NCBI GenBank assembly: GCA_905250125.1
Contig: CAJNOL010001260.1
Location: forward strand, 1 to 64,000
Length of the DNA: 64,000 nt
Direction: 5' to 3'
Origin: Rotaria sordida
Lineage: Eukaryota; Rotifera; Eurotatoria; Philodinida; Philodinidae
Position numbers and translations under genes: made by a program. Below are positions 50,151-61,879 of the stretch, piece by piece (positions within the stretch are counted from its first letter, which is position 1; every line of letters starts with the position of its first letter). The notes beneath the pieces were generated by a model. That model worked only from the letters and a program-made list of their open reading frames with translations. It did not search any database and was not told the origin of the DNA.

Positions 50151-51299
50151 CGAAATGTTCTCTATATGAATGCGAACTCTTCATTTTTAGTTATCACTTT
50201 TATTAAATTTAACTATTGTACTGCAATTATTCTTTATATGCAAAATTTTCCTAATAATAATCATTATTTCTTATCCGACAGGTGCTGAGATGTGTCGCGG
50301 ACCATTAACATTGCTGAACACAACCAGTCTTCGACTACTTTAGTTGGAAAAAAGTTCTAGTACATACAAGAAAATTTATTTTTTCGTTCTTCTCGAAATC
50401 ATTTTTGATATAAAAAAGTGCAGGATCGTACTCATTTTTCTGATATAGTATGTTCCATTGAGCGGAAACATTTTTGATAGATACTGAACAGTGTTTGCTG
50501 TGCCTACTCTTTTTTGGAAGATATTGCACTATTAATTTTTCCCAGACTTTGCAAAAAACTCTAAAAGAAGCCAAAACAAAGGTACATATCCCAAAACAAT
50601 GGCTAGTATCTGTAAAAGAAATTCCAGCTCTATCAGACGTATTGTGGCTGGCAGAATGGGGCGATTAGGGGGCAATTGTTAATCTTTGTAACCCAGATAT
50701 TTCCTAAAAGAAAATATTTGGGAATTTGTAGTACAGGACAACTTTTGCTCTACTCATCAAGATCTATCTATCTTGAGTGCTTCAAATATTTTTGATGAGC
50801 CGTTTTTCAGAAACCTCGGAAAGGGTGGGGGAGAGCGATCTTAGATAATTAGCCACAATATTAATTGGTTTGTTTCGATTTTTCAATATTGAATTCAGAT
50901 AGATCATGCCATCTGATGAGACCCTTGAGCAAGATCGATACATGTATCATGGCAGCTTGACATTTATACTCTTTATTGATCTGAAGAGTTTTGATCTATA
51001 TAACATTATGTAAAAATAGATGCTCTATATGGCTAATGAGTCTCTTAACCAAAGATGAAATGTCGTGTAATGTTTTGAATCACTTGTCGTACCTTACACT
51101 TTATTAATTGGAAGTTTAATTAAACTTTTAACAATAACAACATAGTAGGAGAGATAACTTTGTCATCCTTTAAATGACTATCAATTGAGCAGATTCAATC
51201 AGTATAATTAGAATGTGCTGTACGAACTCTTGATTATCTATATTATGCAATCATATCCTTACCAATAGTTGCTAGTCTGTAGCTGGTAATTGACATATT
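50151..51299. other. Mostly unassigned; one unrecognised ORF
   Basis: A plus ORF of 64 codons (50474-50668, IDTEQCLLCLLFFGRYC, then VHIPKQWLVSVKEIP) overlaps a 79-codon minus ORF. Neither has recognised homologues or start context. The remainder shows nothing. Confidence 0.3.
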
Positions 51300-52475
51300 A
51301 TACAAACTTTGCTCGAGTATTTTGTTAGCCATAGAGCTCTAACTAAAGCACAATGTAATAAATTATATCAAAATTTAATCAAGTTCAAACTAGGTCATTA
51401 TCATCATCTACCTAAAACACACTCGGTAAGTTGATTTCATTTTACGTGATTCACTTTATTTTTTGATTTTTTTAAAGTACAAGATGGAACACCATTGCGA
51501 TCTATAATCGCATCTATACGTGCACCGACAACACTGAGTTTCAAAATTTTTGAATATTCTTTCAGCAACAATCTATATGAAAATGGCTCATGAAACGACG
51601 AATATTAACGATGGTGACGCAATATGAAAATTAGAAAAATATATTTCCAATGGTCATTTGATGTCAACAATAAAATTTATTACAGGTAATGTTAAAGAGT
51701 TCTATACGATAATACTAGACAAGATGCCATAGATGTATTAATATGAGGTTTAGAAAAATATTCTAATCATGGCAGGATTCGTGCATGAAATATATATTAT
51801 ATTTTGAAAATCGCTCATTTAATATTGGATATGAACTGTTTTGCATATAGCAATAAATACTATCAACAAATACCTAGTGGAGCTATGGCTTCAGCATTTA
51901 CATAAGTCTTAGACAATATTTAGTTCAATATCAAACATTACATAAAGAAATTTATGGAAGATCAGTGAAATAAACAATTTTTTCCATTTGATTATTTTTC
52001 TCTTATCTAGATACATCAATGATCTATCTATGATAACTAATCAAACAGTTGAGGAAATTGTACAAGAGCTGAAAACAAACATGAAATAAAAATGTTAATG
52101 TTAAAACTGAACATACCATAAAATAAATCAATTAGTTTTCTCGATGTGAATACTACAAATAAAAACGGTCAACTCAGAACATATATTTATCATAAACCAA
52201 ATGCTGAACCTTATATTTTACCTTATATATCTGATCATTCACATCATTTTCATCATTAACATGCCATACGCAGCGCGTATATGTTCACATGTCAATGATT
52301 TTAATTTAGTGCGCATTCGTATTGACATGTCATTATAAATGCGTACTAATTACCACAAATTGCGGTTCACTGAACAAATCTCTAAATCGTATTCACATTT
52401 GTGGATAACCAAACAATTCAAACAATTCTGGTGACCAATTAGGGGTTTTAATTTAGGAATTTTTTAACTGTAGGA
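51300..52475 (+). pseudogene. Decayed Athena-type Penelope-like reverse transcriptase
   Basis: RT motifs appear in order on the plus strand across shifting frames: VSHRALTKAQCNKLYQN, HYHHLPKTHS, then DGTPLRSIIASIRAPTT, KLEKYISNGHL, NKYYQQIPSGAMASAFT, RYINDLSMITNQTVEEI, SISFLDVNTTNKNGQL, IYHKPNAEPYILPYISDH, and a final KQFKQFW. The order and wording (QIxxGAMxS, YxDD, FLDV, YHKPxAEPY) are those of Penelope-like RTs, nearest to Athena. The active-site YIDD reads YIND, so the first catalytic Asp is lost, and there are many stops. Between KTHS and QDGTP a 52-nt stretch with GTAAGT..TTTAAAG looks like a spliceosomal intron, though removing it leaves a one-base mismatch. No endonuclease part follows. 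Confidence 0.8.
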
Positions 52476-52912
52476 TTTTTTTAAATATAAGAGATACCAT
52501 TCATACCATAATCCGATATCATCCTAGTGCTCATAGCATACTATACACATGTTTTATTTATCTACTAAATATTTTAAAACATACTATTATCTCAGTTAGA
52601 ATAGTAACTGCATAAATACGAGAATATTTATAAAACTTTAACGTTGAAATAGTAACTTTAGAAAGGTATTTTAGATGCATCTAATATTATAATATAACAC
52701 TACCATCATCTAGACATCTGTTTCTCATTAGTTTTTTGAATACTAATCTTATTCGATAGTGCGTGTTTTTATACAATGACCGAGTCACCAGATTCAAAAC
52801 TAGATATGTGATAGCTTCCAGTTTCAAGAGCTGATTCTTTTCATGAAAACTGGATCCTTCTAGTGACCAGTTCTTTTTATGTTAACCGGGAATAGTGACT
52901 AATATCGACACC
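52476..52912. other. 3' flank of the RT remnant
   Basis: AT-rich, nothing recognised. CCAGTTCTTTT / GTGACCAG words near 52.79-52.90 kb recur loosely. Confidence 0.35.
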
Positions 52913-53784
52913 AAAATATAAGGCAGATGGCTATTTTTTCAATAACTTTTGATAAAAACAAGATAGAGACCTATGATTTTCAGCATTGGAAAGAGAACTA
53001 TTTTCTTCATAAAAGTAAGTCAAAATCTAATTGGTTATCAATTAACCAATCAAGTGAACGATATGGTCGAGATTTTGTAAACGATATTGCAAAAATTTTT
53101 ACCATTAGATAGAAAAAATTGGTCTCTTTCGATCTACGTAAGGTCTAGCTCTCTAGTTTGTTTGTTTCAGAAGTTATTGACATTTTCCGATACTTTCCAA
53201 ATCGGTGAAACGGAGTCCAGCCAAGTCAGAATGGATCAACACAGAGGTAATCGACCAAGCTGAGTCGAGTGATAATATTTGTTTTCATTTTCAAAGCTGT
53301 CTAAAGCTATTATACTAGTGTTTTCGATATTGCCACGCAATAGGCAAGAAAGCATGAAAATGATGGAATGCTGTATGCTAGTATTACAGCATCAGACAGC
53401 TTTGAAAATGAAAACAAATATTATCACTCGACTCAGCTTGGTCGATTACCTCTGTGCTGACCCATTCTGATTTGGTTGGAGCCTGTTTGACCGATTTAGG
53501 GGGATATTGAAAAATGCCAATAACTTCTGAAACAAACAAACTAGAGAGTTAGGCCGTGCGTAGATCGAAAGAGACCAATTTTTTTCATCTAATGGTGAAA
53601 ACTTTTGCAATATCGTTTACAAAACGTAGACCATACCGTTCACCTGAGTGGTCAATTGATAACCAATTAGATTTTGACTTACTTTTATGAAGAAAATAGT
53701 TCTCTTTCCAATGCTGAAATTCGCAGATCTCTACCTTGTTTCTATCAAAAGTTATTAAAAAAACAGCCATCTGCCGTATATTTT
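52913..53784. mobile_element. 872-bp palindromic foldback element
   Basis: AAAATATAAGGCAGATGGCT opens and the inverse closes it. The two arms carry the same 61-codon ORF in opposite orientation (HWKENYFLHKSKSKSNWLS on both strands), and the centre near 53350 pairs AAGCATGA / TATGCTAG-type words. Arm identity is about 90% by eye. It belongs to the same family as the split foldback at 35.6 kb. Confidence 0.9.
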
Positions 53785-54930
53785 AGCATCAATATTAGTT
53801 CTTTTCGCACGGTCTGGCTTACTGATCATCTGAATTTCTCGTAACCTTAAACTTTCGACACACCTATTTGGGACCACTAGCGCTGTTTAGTTGCATAAAT
53901 CAGAAGAAATAAAATATAATGTTTAGTAAGTCCAATTCTTTTTCAAAAGAACTGATAATCACAACCAGTTCCATTTCTTGATCGGGCGCTGTCATACGTC
54001 TATTCAAAGCACAATGCAGAAATGTAGCGTACTCTACTTTTTTTTCTCTTGTTATCTTGTTAATTTTGTCAAATTATCATGATCCATTTAAAGGCTGAAT
54101 CCGATTGTCTCGTTTAATGTAAAGTAGTAAGCAAGTTTAGCCGACTAGAAACAGTATATTAGAGAGAAGTAAGCCTTTCTTTGCGAAGGATCGACTACTT
54201 CTGCAAGCGCATTCATAATCCATACTTTAATTTTATTCTGGTCATCAGATGAGAAGATTTTTTTTTTATTTTCCGAAGTATTATAAAAAATAAGACTAAT
54301 CATACAGCAACTAAAAAAGTTATAGCATAGGCAAAAAAAGAAATTAATAATGTGAAAAGAGCAGCTCTTTGAAAGTAGAAAAAAATAAAATTTTTAATTT
54401 CATATATCAACAAGCATTGAAATAAATGAAAAAACAAAAGAGGCAGCAACGTAGATAGAAAATAAATTGATTTTTTACTCAGCAAAAATATTTTTAAAAG
54501 GCAGAGTAGTAGGAGCATTAAGCTACAAAATGTAATAACTATATAATAATCAAAGTGAAATATGAAAGGCTTCAATATCAATAGGTTCAGATATCAGAAG
54601 CTCAACTATTGCGGGGCTCATCTATCGTAGATTCGATTGTCATGTCACCTTTTCTTTACAGTGTCTGACTGGAATGATGAAAGATTTTTCAGAGCGAAAT
54701 TTAAATTAATTTATGTCAAAGCTAATTTCAAATAGTTATAGGTACGTTTAGATAATATTTTGTTCATCAGTCTTTTCTTAAAGAAAAAATCAGATAGACA
54801 GCTTAAATCTCATTTTTCATTGTACAAAACTTCAGATATGGAAAAAACAATATTCTGGAGACCAAAACTTACGATGCATATGGATGAAAATAAGCATATA
54901 TATCATTTTCTAAAACATTGTTAAAGTAGT
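53785..54930. other. Unassigned AT-rich stretch
   Basis: It contains a very hydrophobic 93-codon minus ORF (54581-54300), discounted as a composition effect. No other structure was seen. Confidence 0.35.
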
Positions 54931-54935
54931 TGGCT

Positions 54936-55012
54936 TGGCGTAATGGTTAATGCACACACATTGCTGTGCGATGTCTCTGGTTCAATTTCAGAAGTCAGAA
55001 TTGCTATTTCCC
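54936..55012 (+). tRNA. tRNA-like module (pseudogene or SINE head)
   Basis: The A-box-like TGGCGTAATGGTTAATGC and B-box-like GGTTCAATTTC are correctly spaced. A 5-bp anticodon-type stem GCACA/TGTGC, a T stem TCTGG/TCAGA and a weak acceptor pairing TTGGCT/AGTCAG can be drawn. The anticodon loop has eight bases rather than seven, so I think it is a relic or the tRNA-derived head of a SINE. Confidence 0.4.
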
Positions 55013-55261
55013 GATTTTATCTAATTCTTCAAGGATGCACTTCTTGGTTTTGTTCTTTTTTTTAAATGGTTCTGATGAGTAGAACGACATTTTAAAATGT
55101 TAATAGTCGTTGGTAAAACATTTTAACTAGCTTTAAAGCGCTTTTTTCAACAAATCAAAAGTTCATTCTGGGTGTGACATCCAATTTCTGTTAAGGCATA
55201 TATATTGACTGTGTTGTAAGTAAGAACAAGTAGATAATTTTTCACTTATGGTCAATGGACA

Positions 55262-55335
55262 CGAAGCAAAATGGCTTAATGCATTTTCTTTCAGGAAACA
55301 GGACTGTTAGTTCAAATCCAATCATGATCCTTGTT
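55262..55335 (+). tRNA. Second tRNA-like module (relic)
   Basis: About 330 bp downstream of the first, in the same orientation: AAATGGCTTAATGC in the A-box position and TAGTTCAAATCCAATC in the B-box/T-arm position. The stems are poorer than in the first module. Confidence 0.25.
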
Positions 55336-55805
55336 GATTTGTACTGTTAATCGGTACAACTGATCAATAATTTTTTCTGTTTCTAACAATTGTGGTCACT
55401 AGATTTTAAATTGTAAGTTAGAGCGTGAAAATAAAGTTACACCATTGAATACATCTACTGTTTCCGACAAGTTCAGTTGAATAGTAGGCGTGATGATGAG
55501 AGTGAATGGATGATTTGTCAGAACATACAAACAGAAAAGAAAAAGTGCAGCACATGTTCGAAACAGATATAGAATCTGAACGCTAATATTCAAAATAATT
55601 TTTTTTTAAGCGGAAATCTTTTCTTTCATAATCCAAAATAGACTCTGGTTACCGGATCTATTATAGGATTCATCAATAGTGATTTCTAGTATCGATATCC
55701 GATCGAGTTCTCCTATTTCATCCTAGGTTGTATTGCAGTGTACAACTGTTAATAAATTACTAGTTCAAACTACTGAATTTTGGCTTGTTTATGCATGTTA
55801 CTATT

Positions 55806-56258
55806 GTGACGATAAACGATAGAAGGAATATTAGTGTGGATGGAGTTATACTTTATTCTATCCCTTCATATCATATAATCGTATCGTTTATATATAAAGC
55901 ACACGCTTAAATACACGAGTAGAATAAGAGAAGATGAAAAGAAAGGAGATGAAGCCAAGGAGAGAACAGATATGAAAGAACAATAGAGTAAGAAAAGCAA
56001 CGTAACATTATATATAAAAGACGAGTGAATCCATGATACAACATGAGAAGCACATTACAAAAGAAAGAGAATGATGCTCAATCGTGTATAGTTAAGCTCA
56101 AGAGTAACGCGATTATGCAAACTACGTAATATCAATTGTACAACAACATATAGAGAAAGGAAAGATGTCACATAAGATGATATGCACATTGACACGACTA
56201 TGTCATATAATAGTGTAGTCGGGTGTTTCTAGAATCTCGACTGAACGCCGCCAACAAA
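55806..56258. mobile_element. Candidate solo LTR or purine-rich element
   Basis: It starts TGTGACGATAAACG and ends CGCCGCCAACA (TG..CA borders), has a TATATAAA box at about 55892-55899 and a long purine-rich middle (GAAGATGAAAAGAAAGGAGA), unlike its neighbours. No target-site duplication is evident, so the LTR reading is tentative. Confidence 0.25.
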
Positions 56259-56348
56259 CATAACTTAGAAAGTTTTATTCTTCTTAATACAGTGTGACAG
56301 GAGAAGTAGAAATGATAATGAATTGTTGTGTGTATGACATGTTATTTT

Positions 56349-56466
56349 TTAAAAATTCCTAAATTAAAATCTGTAGTTGGTTACCAGAATTGTCTTAATT
56401 GTTTGATTATTCACAAATATGGATGTGATTTATGGATTGATTCAGGGAATCGCAATTTGTGATAGA
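56349..56466 (-). pseudogene. Inverted copy of the Penelope RT 3' end
   Basis: The reverse complement (CACAAATTGCGATTCCCTGA, then CAAACAATTAAGACAATTCTG, TTTTAATTTAGGAATTTT) aligns with 52366-52475 over about 110 bp. This shows a second, inverted PLE fragment. Confidence 0.7.
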
Positions 56467-56559
56467 TGAAACTCTACCTGTCATTATCATCAAGACAATA
56501 TTCAACAAATTTTATTACAAAATATTTCAACTATTTCTTTCAATTCAACAAAGTTATGT

Positions 56560-56960
56560 CTGTATTAGAATAATACGATGAATAAGTTTATCAACGATTA
56601 CATAAAACCTACACGACATTAAAAAGAGCTTCAGATGATGATGATGCAAGATCCAGTTAAAGTCCCTAAGATCTTACAAACCAAAACATAAAATTAAAAA
56701 GTAATGTATTCGCCTTATATTTTCAACAGTAGGCTAACCATTAATTTATCAAAAATGTTCTACGAAAGGTAGAAAACATATTATAGATATCCAGAATTGC
56801 CAGTACATAATGTTAAAGTCCAATTAATACCAAAAACAAACTACACATTCGAGTACTTTTTAATCCACAAGAAACTTGCATGACAGACGCCACCAAGAAT
56901 GAAACAATTAACAATGCAAAAAAAATATTTCATCGATTTTCTTTTCGTTCTTATTTAGAA
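56560..56960 (+). pseudogene. Penelope-like element, N-terminal fragment
   Basis: Across changing frames the plus strand reads VYQRLHKTYTTLKRASDDDD, DPVKVPKILQTKT, LPVHNVKVQLIPKTNYTF, EYFLIHKKLA and DATKNETINNAKKIFHRFS. Order and wording match the region N-terminal to the RT in Athena-type elements as I remember them. It faces the inverted 3'-end fragment just to its left, so the two do not belong to one intact element. Confidence 0.5.
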
Positions 56961-59800
56961 AAACAGATTCTTTTTCAAACATTTTCTCTCACATTATATG
57001 TCAGTTCTTTTCTACAAAATGAAGTATTTCTCTCGTTTTATGTGCTCTTATTCTATCACTTATCTATTCATTCATTATAGATAAATCATCGAAACATTCT
57101 TCCAATTACCTCCCATGCAAACACTACTCTGGAGAATACATTCTGCCACAATCGGAAAAAAAGTAAATCATTTCTCATTCACATTATATCAGAAAATTTT
57201 ACTATAAATTTTAGATGTGCCGACTAAATACCTGTGTAAACATGTCATACGACCGCTTGAATCATTTCTCCTGTGTAATTAAATGTATCCTCTATGTATG
57301 CTGGATATTTGAAAATTGAATCACCTTTTTGGCAAGTAATAGCAGGTATCGAGTATAACACAGGCTGCAATTTGTAGCATCCATCATAACATAGAACGTG
57401 TGTTTACCTTTATGTTAGTCTCAATATGTGATGGTTCGAAGGGTCATCAGATAACTACCGATATATGTAACATTTATATCAACACGATATCTGGATTAAA
57501 ACTTATACTGGAAATAATGTTCTTTTTCTGTTTTTGCCTACTACGCGTGCGAACAGACATGTTACTTTTTGTACAAATTTTGTCCTAAAAAACCTGTGTC
57601 TCATTTTGTATAGGGTTTGTTCGCTTCCTACAGATTTTCGGTATCAAAATTTTTAATGGCGAAAAATACTGGGTATTTTTCGCAAAAAAATTGAAAAAAT
57701 GTTGAGCGTTTAAACGCGCTTAGAAAAATTGAAGACACGTCAAATTATATTCATTCTTCTAACGATTGTCTACATTTCTCTTCTTACTGCAAAGGTACAG
57801 TTTTTTGTTACAACTTCTCTATTTTATTTCAATAAGCAATTACTTGAAAAAAATTTATAAAGATCCTATTCTAGATACCTATCGTTCTTTTCTTTACAAA
57901 TTCGTAGTAACGAACTCAAAACAGAATATCATACATTTTACAAAAGTAAAATGTAATTACGTGTTGAATTAAGGGTGGGATACTGTAAGAAAAAATTATA
58001 CCGCTGCAGTAGGAAGAGAACGAATGGAAAGTACGAAAATATTCATAGTCCAATTTTATATATTTCAATCTCTCGTAACTCGAATGCATGAAAGAACGAT
58101 CGATGGAGATATTGATCTTATTAATTGCTAAGACTAGACATACTTGACTAAAATTTAAGCTGACATTGCGTGATGTGTGGGTAGAGCCCGTAAGTTGCAT
58201 AAGAAAAAGTATGTTTGAAATCAAAAAGCAATGTTTCACAAAAAAAAATCGAAAACATCATTGTTTGTCAATGTGTGAGAGTACAAAACCTAAATTCTAA
58301 CTTTTGTAAAAATTGTTTTTAAGTTGAACTCACACTCTCTCATGTGCAAATCGGAAGCTCTGTCTGACTAACACGAGGAAAAAAGAATTCTACTGAAACT
58401 TTATATTGCAAGCACCTTATCTATAGTGTAACTAGCCAAAAATATGAATATCTTGATTCTTGAATGACAATGACAATCTGTATTTTTAATTTGTTGATTT
58501 GACAGTTGAAACTGTAATTTGACTCGAATATAACTAGTCTTAACAACTAACAAGATAAAATCTCCATTTTAGATGACGCGAAAACAATGTTGTATTCTCA
58601 ATTTCGATATGAACGATTTTCTAAAACGTCTGAACTCACTGAAAACAAAATATATCTCTCTTTAAGATTTATAATTTCTTCGTAAAAAACAGTATATATG
58701 TAAAAAAGACGAAAATTCTATCTGATATTCTGATGCATAAATTCCTAGAAAAAAAGTAAGAGAAGGGAAAAACTCATTCACAGTCTTTCAAATGGATGAG
58801 ACTGGCTGTGAATGTCCTAATATTTTCTATTTGTAAAAACGATTCATGTACAACACGATCTTGTGGCTCTATGAGTAAATACATGTTGACTCGTGCGGCG
58901 CTTTCAATTATTAATTTAATAAAAATCTTCTTTCTTCTTTTATAAATTTGCAGATCCTTTAGGAGTTAATGTGAATTGCTCTTGTTACTCTAAAAAATTC
59001 GTACTAACTTAAATTAAGAAAATAAAATCAACTAAACGAGATTTTTCTACTATAAACTTACCTAATGAAAGTTCTTTATACTACAAGGTCCATCACTGTT
59101 TAATTATTAGTAGGATCACATCATTATTAATCGATGTCCATGGTCTGATATCGAGGATAACAATTTAAATCAGTTTCTGATCATAAGATATCTCTAATGT
59201 ATTTAAAATACCAGCTCTCTCTATTAGGTATGGACTAATGTATCTACGGAACGTTTGGCGTTCAGATATAATGTCTAACAGCTTCTGAATAAAAAAATAA
59301 ACTTGATTTTTAGTAGAGCTTTCATCGGATAATTCAGAGTTGACTAAATTTCAGTAGACCACACATATTGTTACTGGTATGTTTTATAGGTTATTAATCG
59401 CCATCGTAAAAAGTAGAAAAGTGTTTATTCTTTTAGATATTTTATTGATTAAAAAATGGGTAGCTTTTCACTATAATCAAACTCTCATCCTTTTTGTGAG
59501 AATATGCGTGAGATGGTGTTATTCAAGTGAACAGCTACTGAAAAATGCATGCATACAGAAAAAAAGAACGTCGGTGTCTATATTCTTAAGAATAACTAAG
59601 TGACATAGTGAATGTGGACGAACAGAATTTCCACACTCAAATCCGCACCCATATAAAATCACAACCACACCCATTTGTTACTAAAAATGTTTTCAAAAAT
59701 GAAACACGAAAAAAAGTGTACACTTTTATTGATCCAAATACAACTGAAAGTCCATAATCAAAAAGTTCTTCTCGTATAGTTTTCATGATCAACACTAGTG
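56961..59800. other. Unassigned AT-rich stretch
   Basis: No gene. A short imperfect hairpin CATTCACAGTCT / AGACTGGCTGTGAATG lies at 58767-58815. ORFs of 60-107 codons are hydrophobic or low-complexity. Confidence 0.35.
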
Positions 59801-59818
59801 TTCATGTTCTTTTGAAGA

Positions 59819-60028
59819 TTAATGTTGCATTTTCCATTCATTCATATCTTGAAGAATTTTGTGTGAACACGCAAAAAAACATTGCTCACAAACAATTTGA
59901 ATAAAAAAAAATTGTATCTCATTTACATCCAAATGTTCAACTTTTTGAGTTACAATGGGCGTTTCTTGATTGGAATAAGTTTTACCCCCTGTTCTGCATA
60001 AATATGACGAAATTGGGCAGAAAAACAA
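59819..60028 (-). CDS. Unrecognised exon-like ORF
   Basis: The minus ORF reads TYSNQETPIVTQKVEHLDVN, then EQCFFACSHKILQDMNEWKM and a stop. Composition is ordinary, with a CxxC-like pair and His. TTTATGCAG just upstream could be an acceptor. I recognise no family. It may be a terminal exon or a piece of a mobile-element gene. Confidence 0.25.
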   Translation of the reverse strand: MFFCPISSYLCRTGGKTYSNQETPIVTQKVEHLDVNEIQFFFIQIVCEQCFFACSHKILQDMNEWKMQH

Positions 60029-60164
60029 ATAAAAAAAGTAAAAAAAACAACTAAAGCATGACTTCTGTGCGTTTTTTGAGCTAACCGAAAACGATGCATA
60101 AAAATTGACTAAAACTTGCTACTGTTTGTCCAAAAAACATCAAAAATCGATATGTCTCCCTGGT

Positions 60165-60240
60165 TTGGTATGGGCTCGCATTAGACATCTACCCTGTACG
60201 TCCATTGAGCTATGTCGAAAAGAGCTTCATAGCGAATCTA
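60165..60240 (-). tRNA. tRNA-like relic
   Basis: The minus strand reads ATAGCTCAATGGACGTACAG, an A-box like that of many tRNAs, then TGTCTAATGCGAGCCCATAC where an intact gene would have a B-box. The T stem is not formed and several bases are missing, so at best a pseudogene. Confidence 0.3.
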
Positions 60241-61879
60241 TTCAAGAAATACTCGAATCCTGGTTCAACATATCCTATGTAAATTAAGTGCTGTGTCTTC
60301 TGAAAGAAAGCTAGAGTTATTTTTTCCTTTAACTTTGATATCTGAAGAAGAAAAATAGATCTCGGATAACTTTTGTCGCATCTTGTTATTCACTATCATA
60401 TAAAATGAAACATAAGAACTTATTTTAATAGATATAAGCTGCAGTGATACGGCTCTTGATGATATTGATAAGACACATGGAGTCATAATTTTGCCGCATT
60501 CTACTACTTTAATAGCTTGGAAAACAATCATCTCAATAAATTTACATTGTTTTGTCGTGTTTTCACATAGTATTTATTAAGAATGTTGAAACACACAAAA
60601 ATGATGATTAAGTGTAGAAAAAAATAAGACTCTTAAAAGGCAAAAAGCATAATACTTATAGCGACAAAACAGAAAAAAACTGAATGAAGTAATTAACAAT
60701 CAGAAGACTAACTACTAATAAAACCTTCACCATAGGTTAGTAATCTCGTGTAAATTTGTTGTGCCGGACTAAATATTCGTCTTGCAAATATTTAACATTA
60801 TATGAAAGTATTCTAAGCTCAAATAGAGTTTGTGACAGATAAAATTTTCACATACTGAAAAGCTTTTTCAAAAGTACAAACGCTCTTGAAGATTAGGTTG
60901 CCTTCATATAGCATCAAAAGTTTATGAAGATAAGAATTGCGGTAAGAGTATATGAAGAAAAAAAATGAGAGTATGTAATGTTTAAAGTCACTTGACCAAC
61001 GTCTCGTATAAGTTTTAAAATTATCCCATCGACTACTTAAAATAGATTCATATTCATTGTAGACTCAATGATCAACTTTTAACATAACACTACATTATCG
61101 ATCTCATATTGTTTGAATAGTCACGGCAATATTCGTGTTCAAATTTAATCCTTACTGTCAAGTAACTCATCGCAAGCATTGTATGGTTAACACTCACCAA
61201 GGAACTGAATGTTCTTAACAAGCATTCTGTTCAATTCCTAGTCAATACTTTGAACCAGAATTAAACTTTGTTATCTAATTACCAATTACATGGTAAATGA
61301 ACACCAGCAACAATCAATCCTCTCATAAATATCATTAACCACGAGGTAAAGCTTCTGTCATTATTATGAGGAAACAAATCATCACAATAATGAATAATGG
61401 TAACCATAACTTCATTCAAGTATATCAATCAATTGCAAACAATTGTTGTATGTTACTTGAAAAGAACAGTTTATACACTAGGCGAACATTGTTGAAAAAA
61501 TATCTATCCAAAAAACTGCCTCGAATCAAAGCCTAGTGCATCATGTACCCATCAAATAATGAATACGTCACAAGCGACTAGTTTCAACCACCACTTTCTC
61601 TTCAACTATGTAAATCATCGAGAATGAAAAGTGAAAGTTCATCAAATACTGCTAGATCACAAAGCCGATGAATCATTCAAATTATAGCTTTGTTCGAATA
61701 TACAGAACACTTCGAAACAAAGTATATCTCTAAATCATGTCATATTATATTATCTTGTAAACGAATCTTTCCAATCGACAGCTTTCTGTTCATATATATA
61801 GCTCTCATTGCATCAAAAATATAACGACATGTTCTATGATGAAGTTCTACCCAAAAATTGCATAGCAATAACAATGGAT
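60241..61879. other. Unassigned, possibly degenerate satellite towards the end
   Basis: From about 61.15 kb words such as AATGAACACC, CATCATTAACCA and AACATTG hint at an old extension of the satellite to the right, but no period is visible. Confidence 0.3.

Noticed and set aside
52927..53770. Two matching 61-codon ORFs, one per strand
   Set aside because: Arms of the 872-bp foldback; symmetry explains the match.
54300..54581. 93-codon minus ORF with about four hydrophobic segments
   Set aside because: A-rich plus strand gives Leu/Phe-rich minus translations by chance; no splice or start context and no recognised family.
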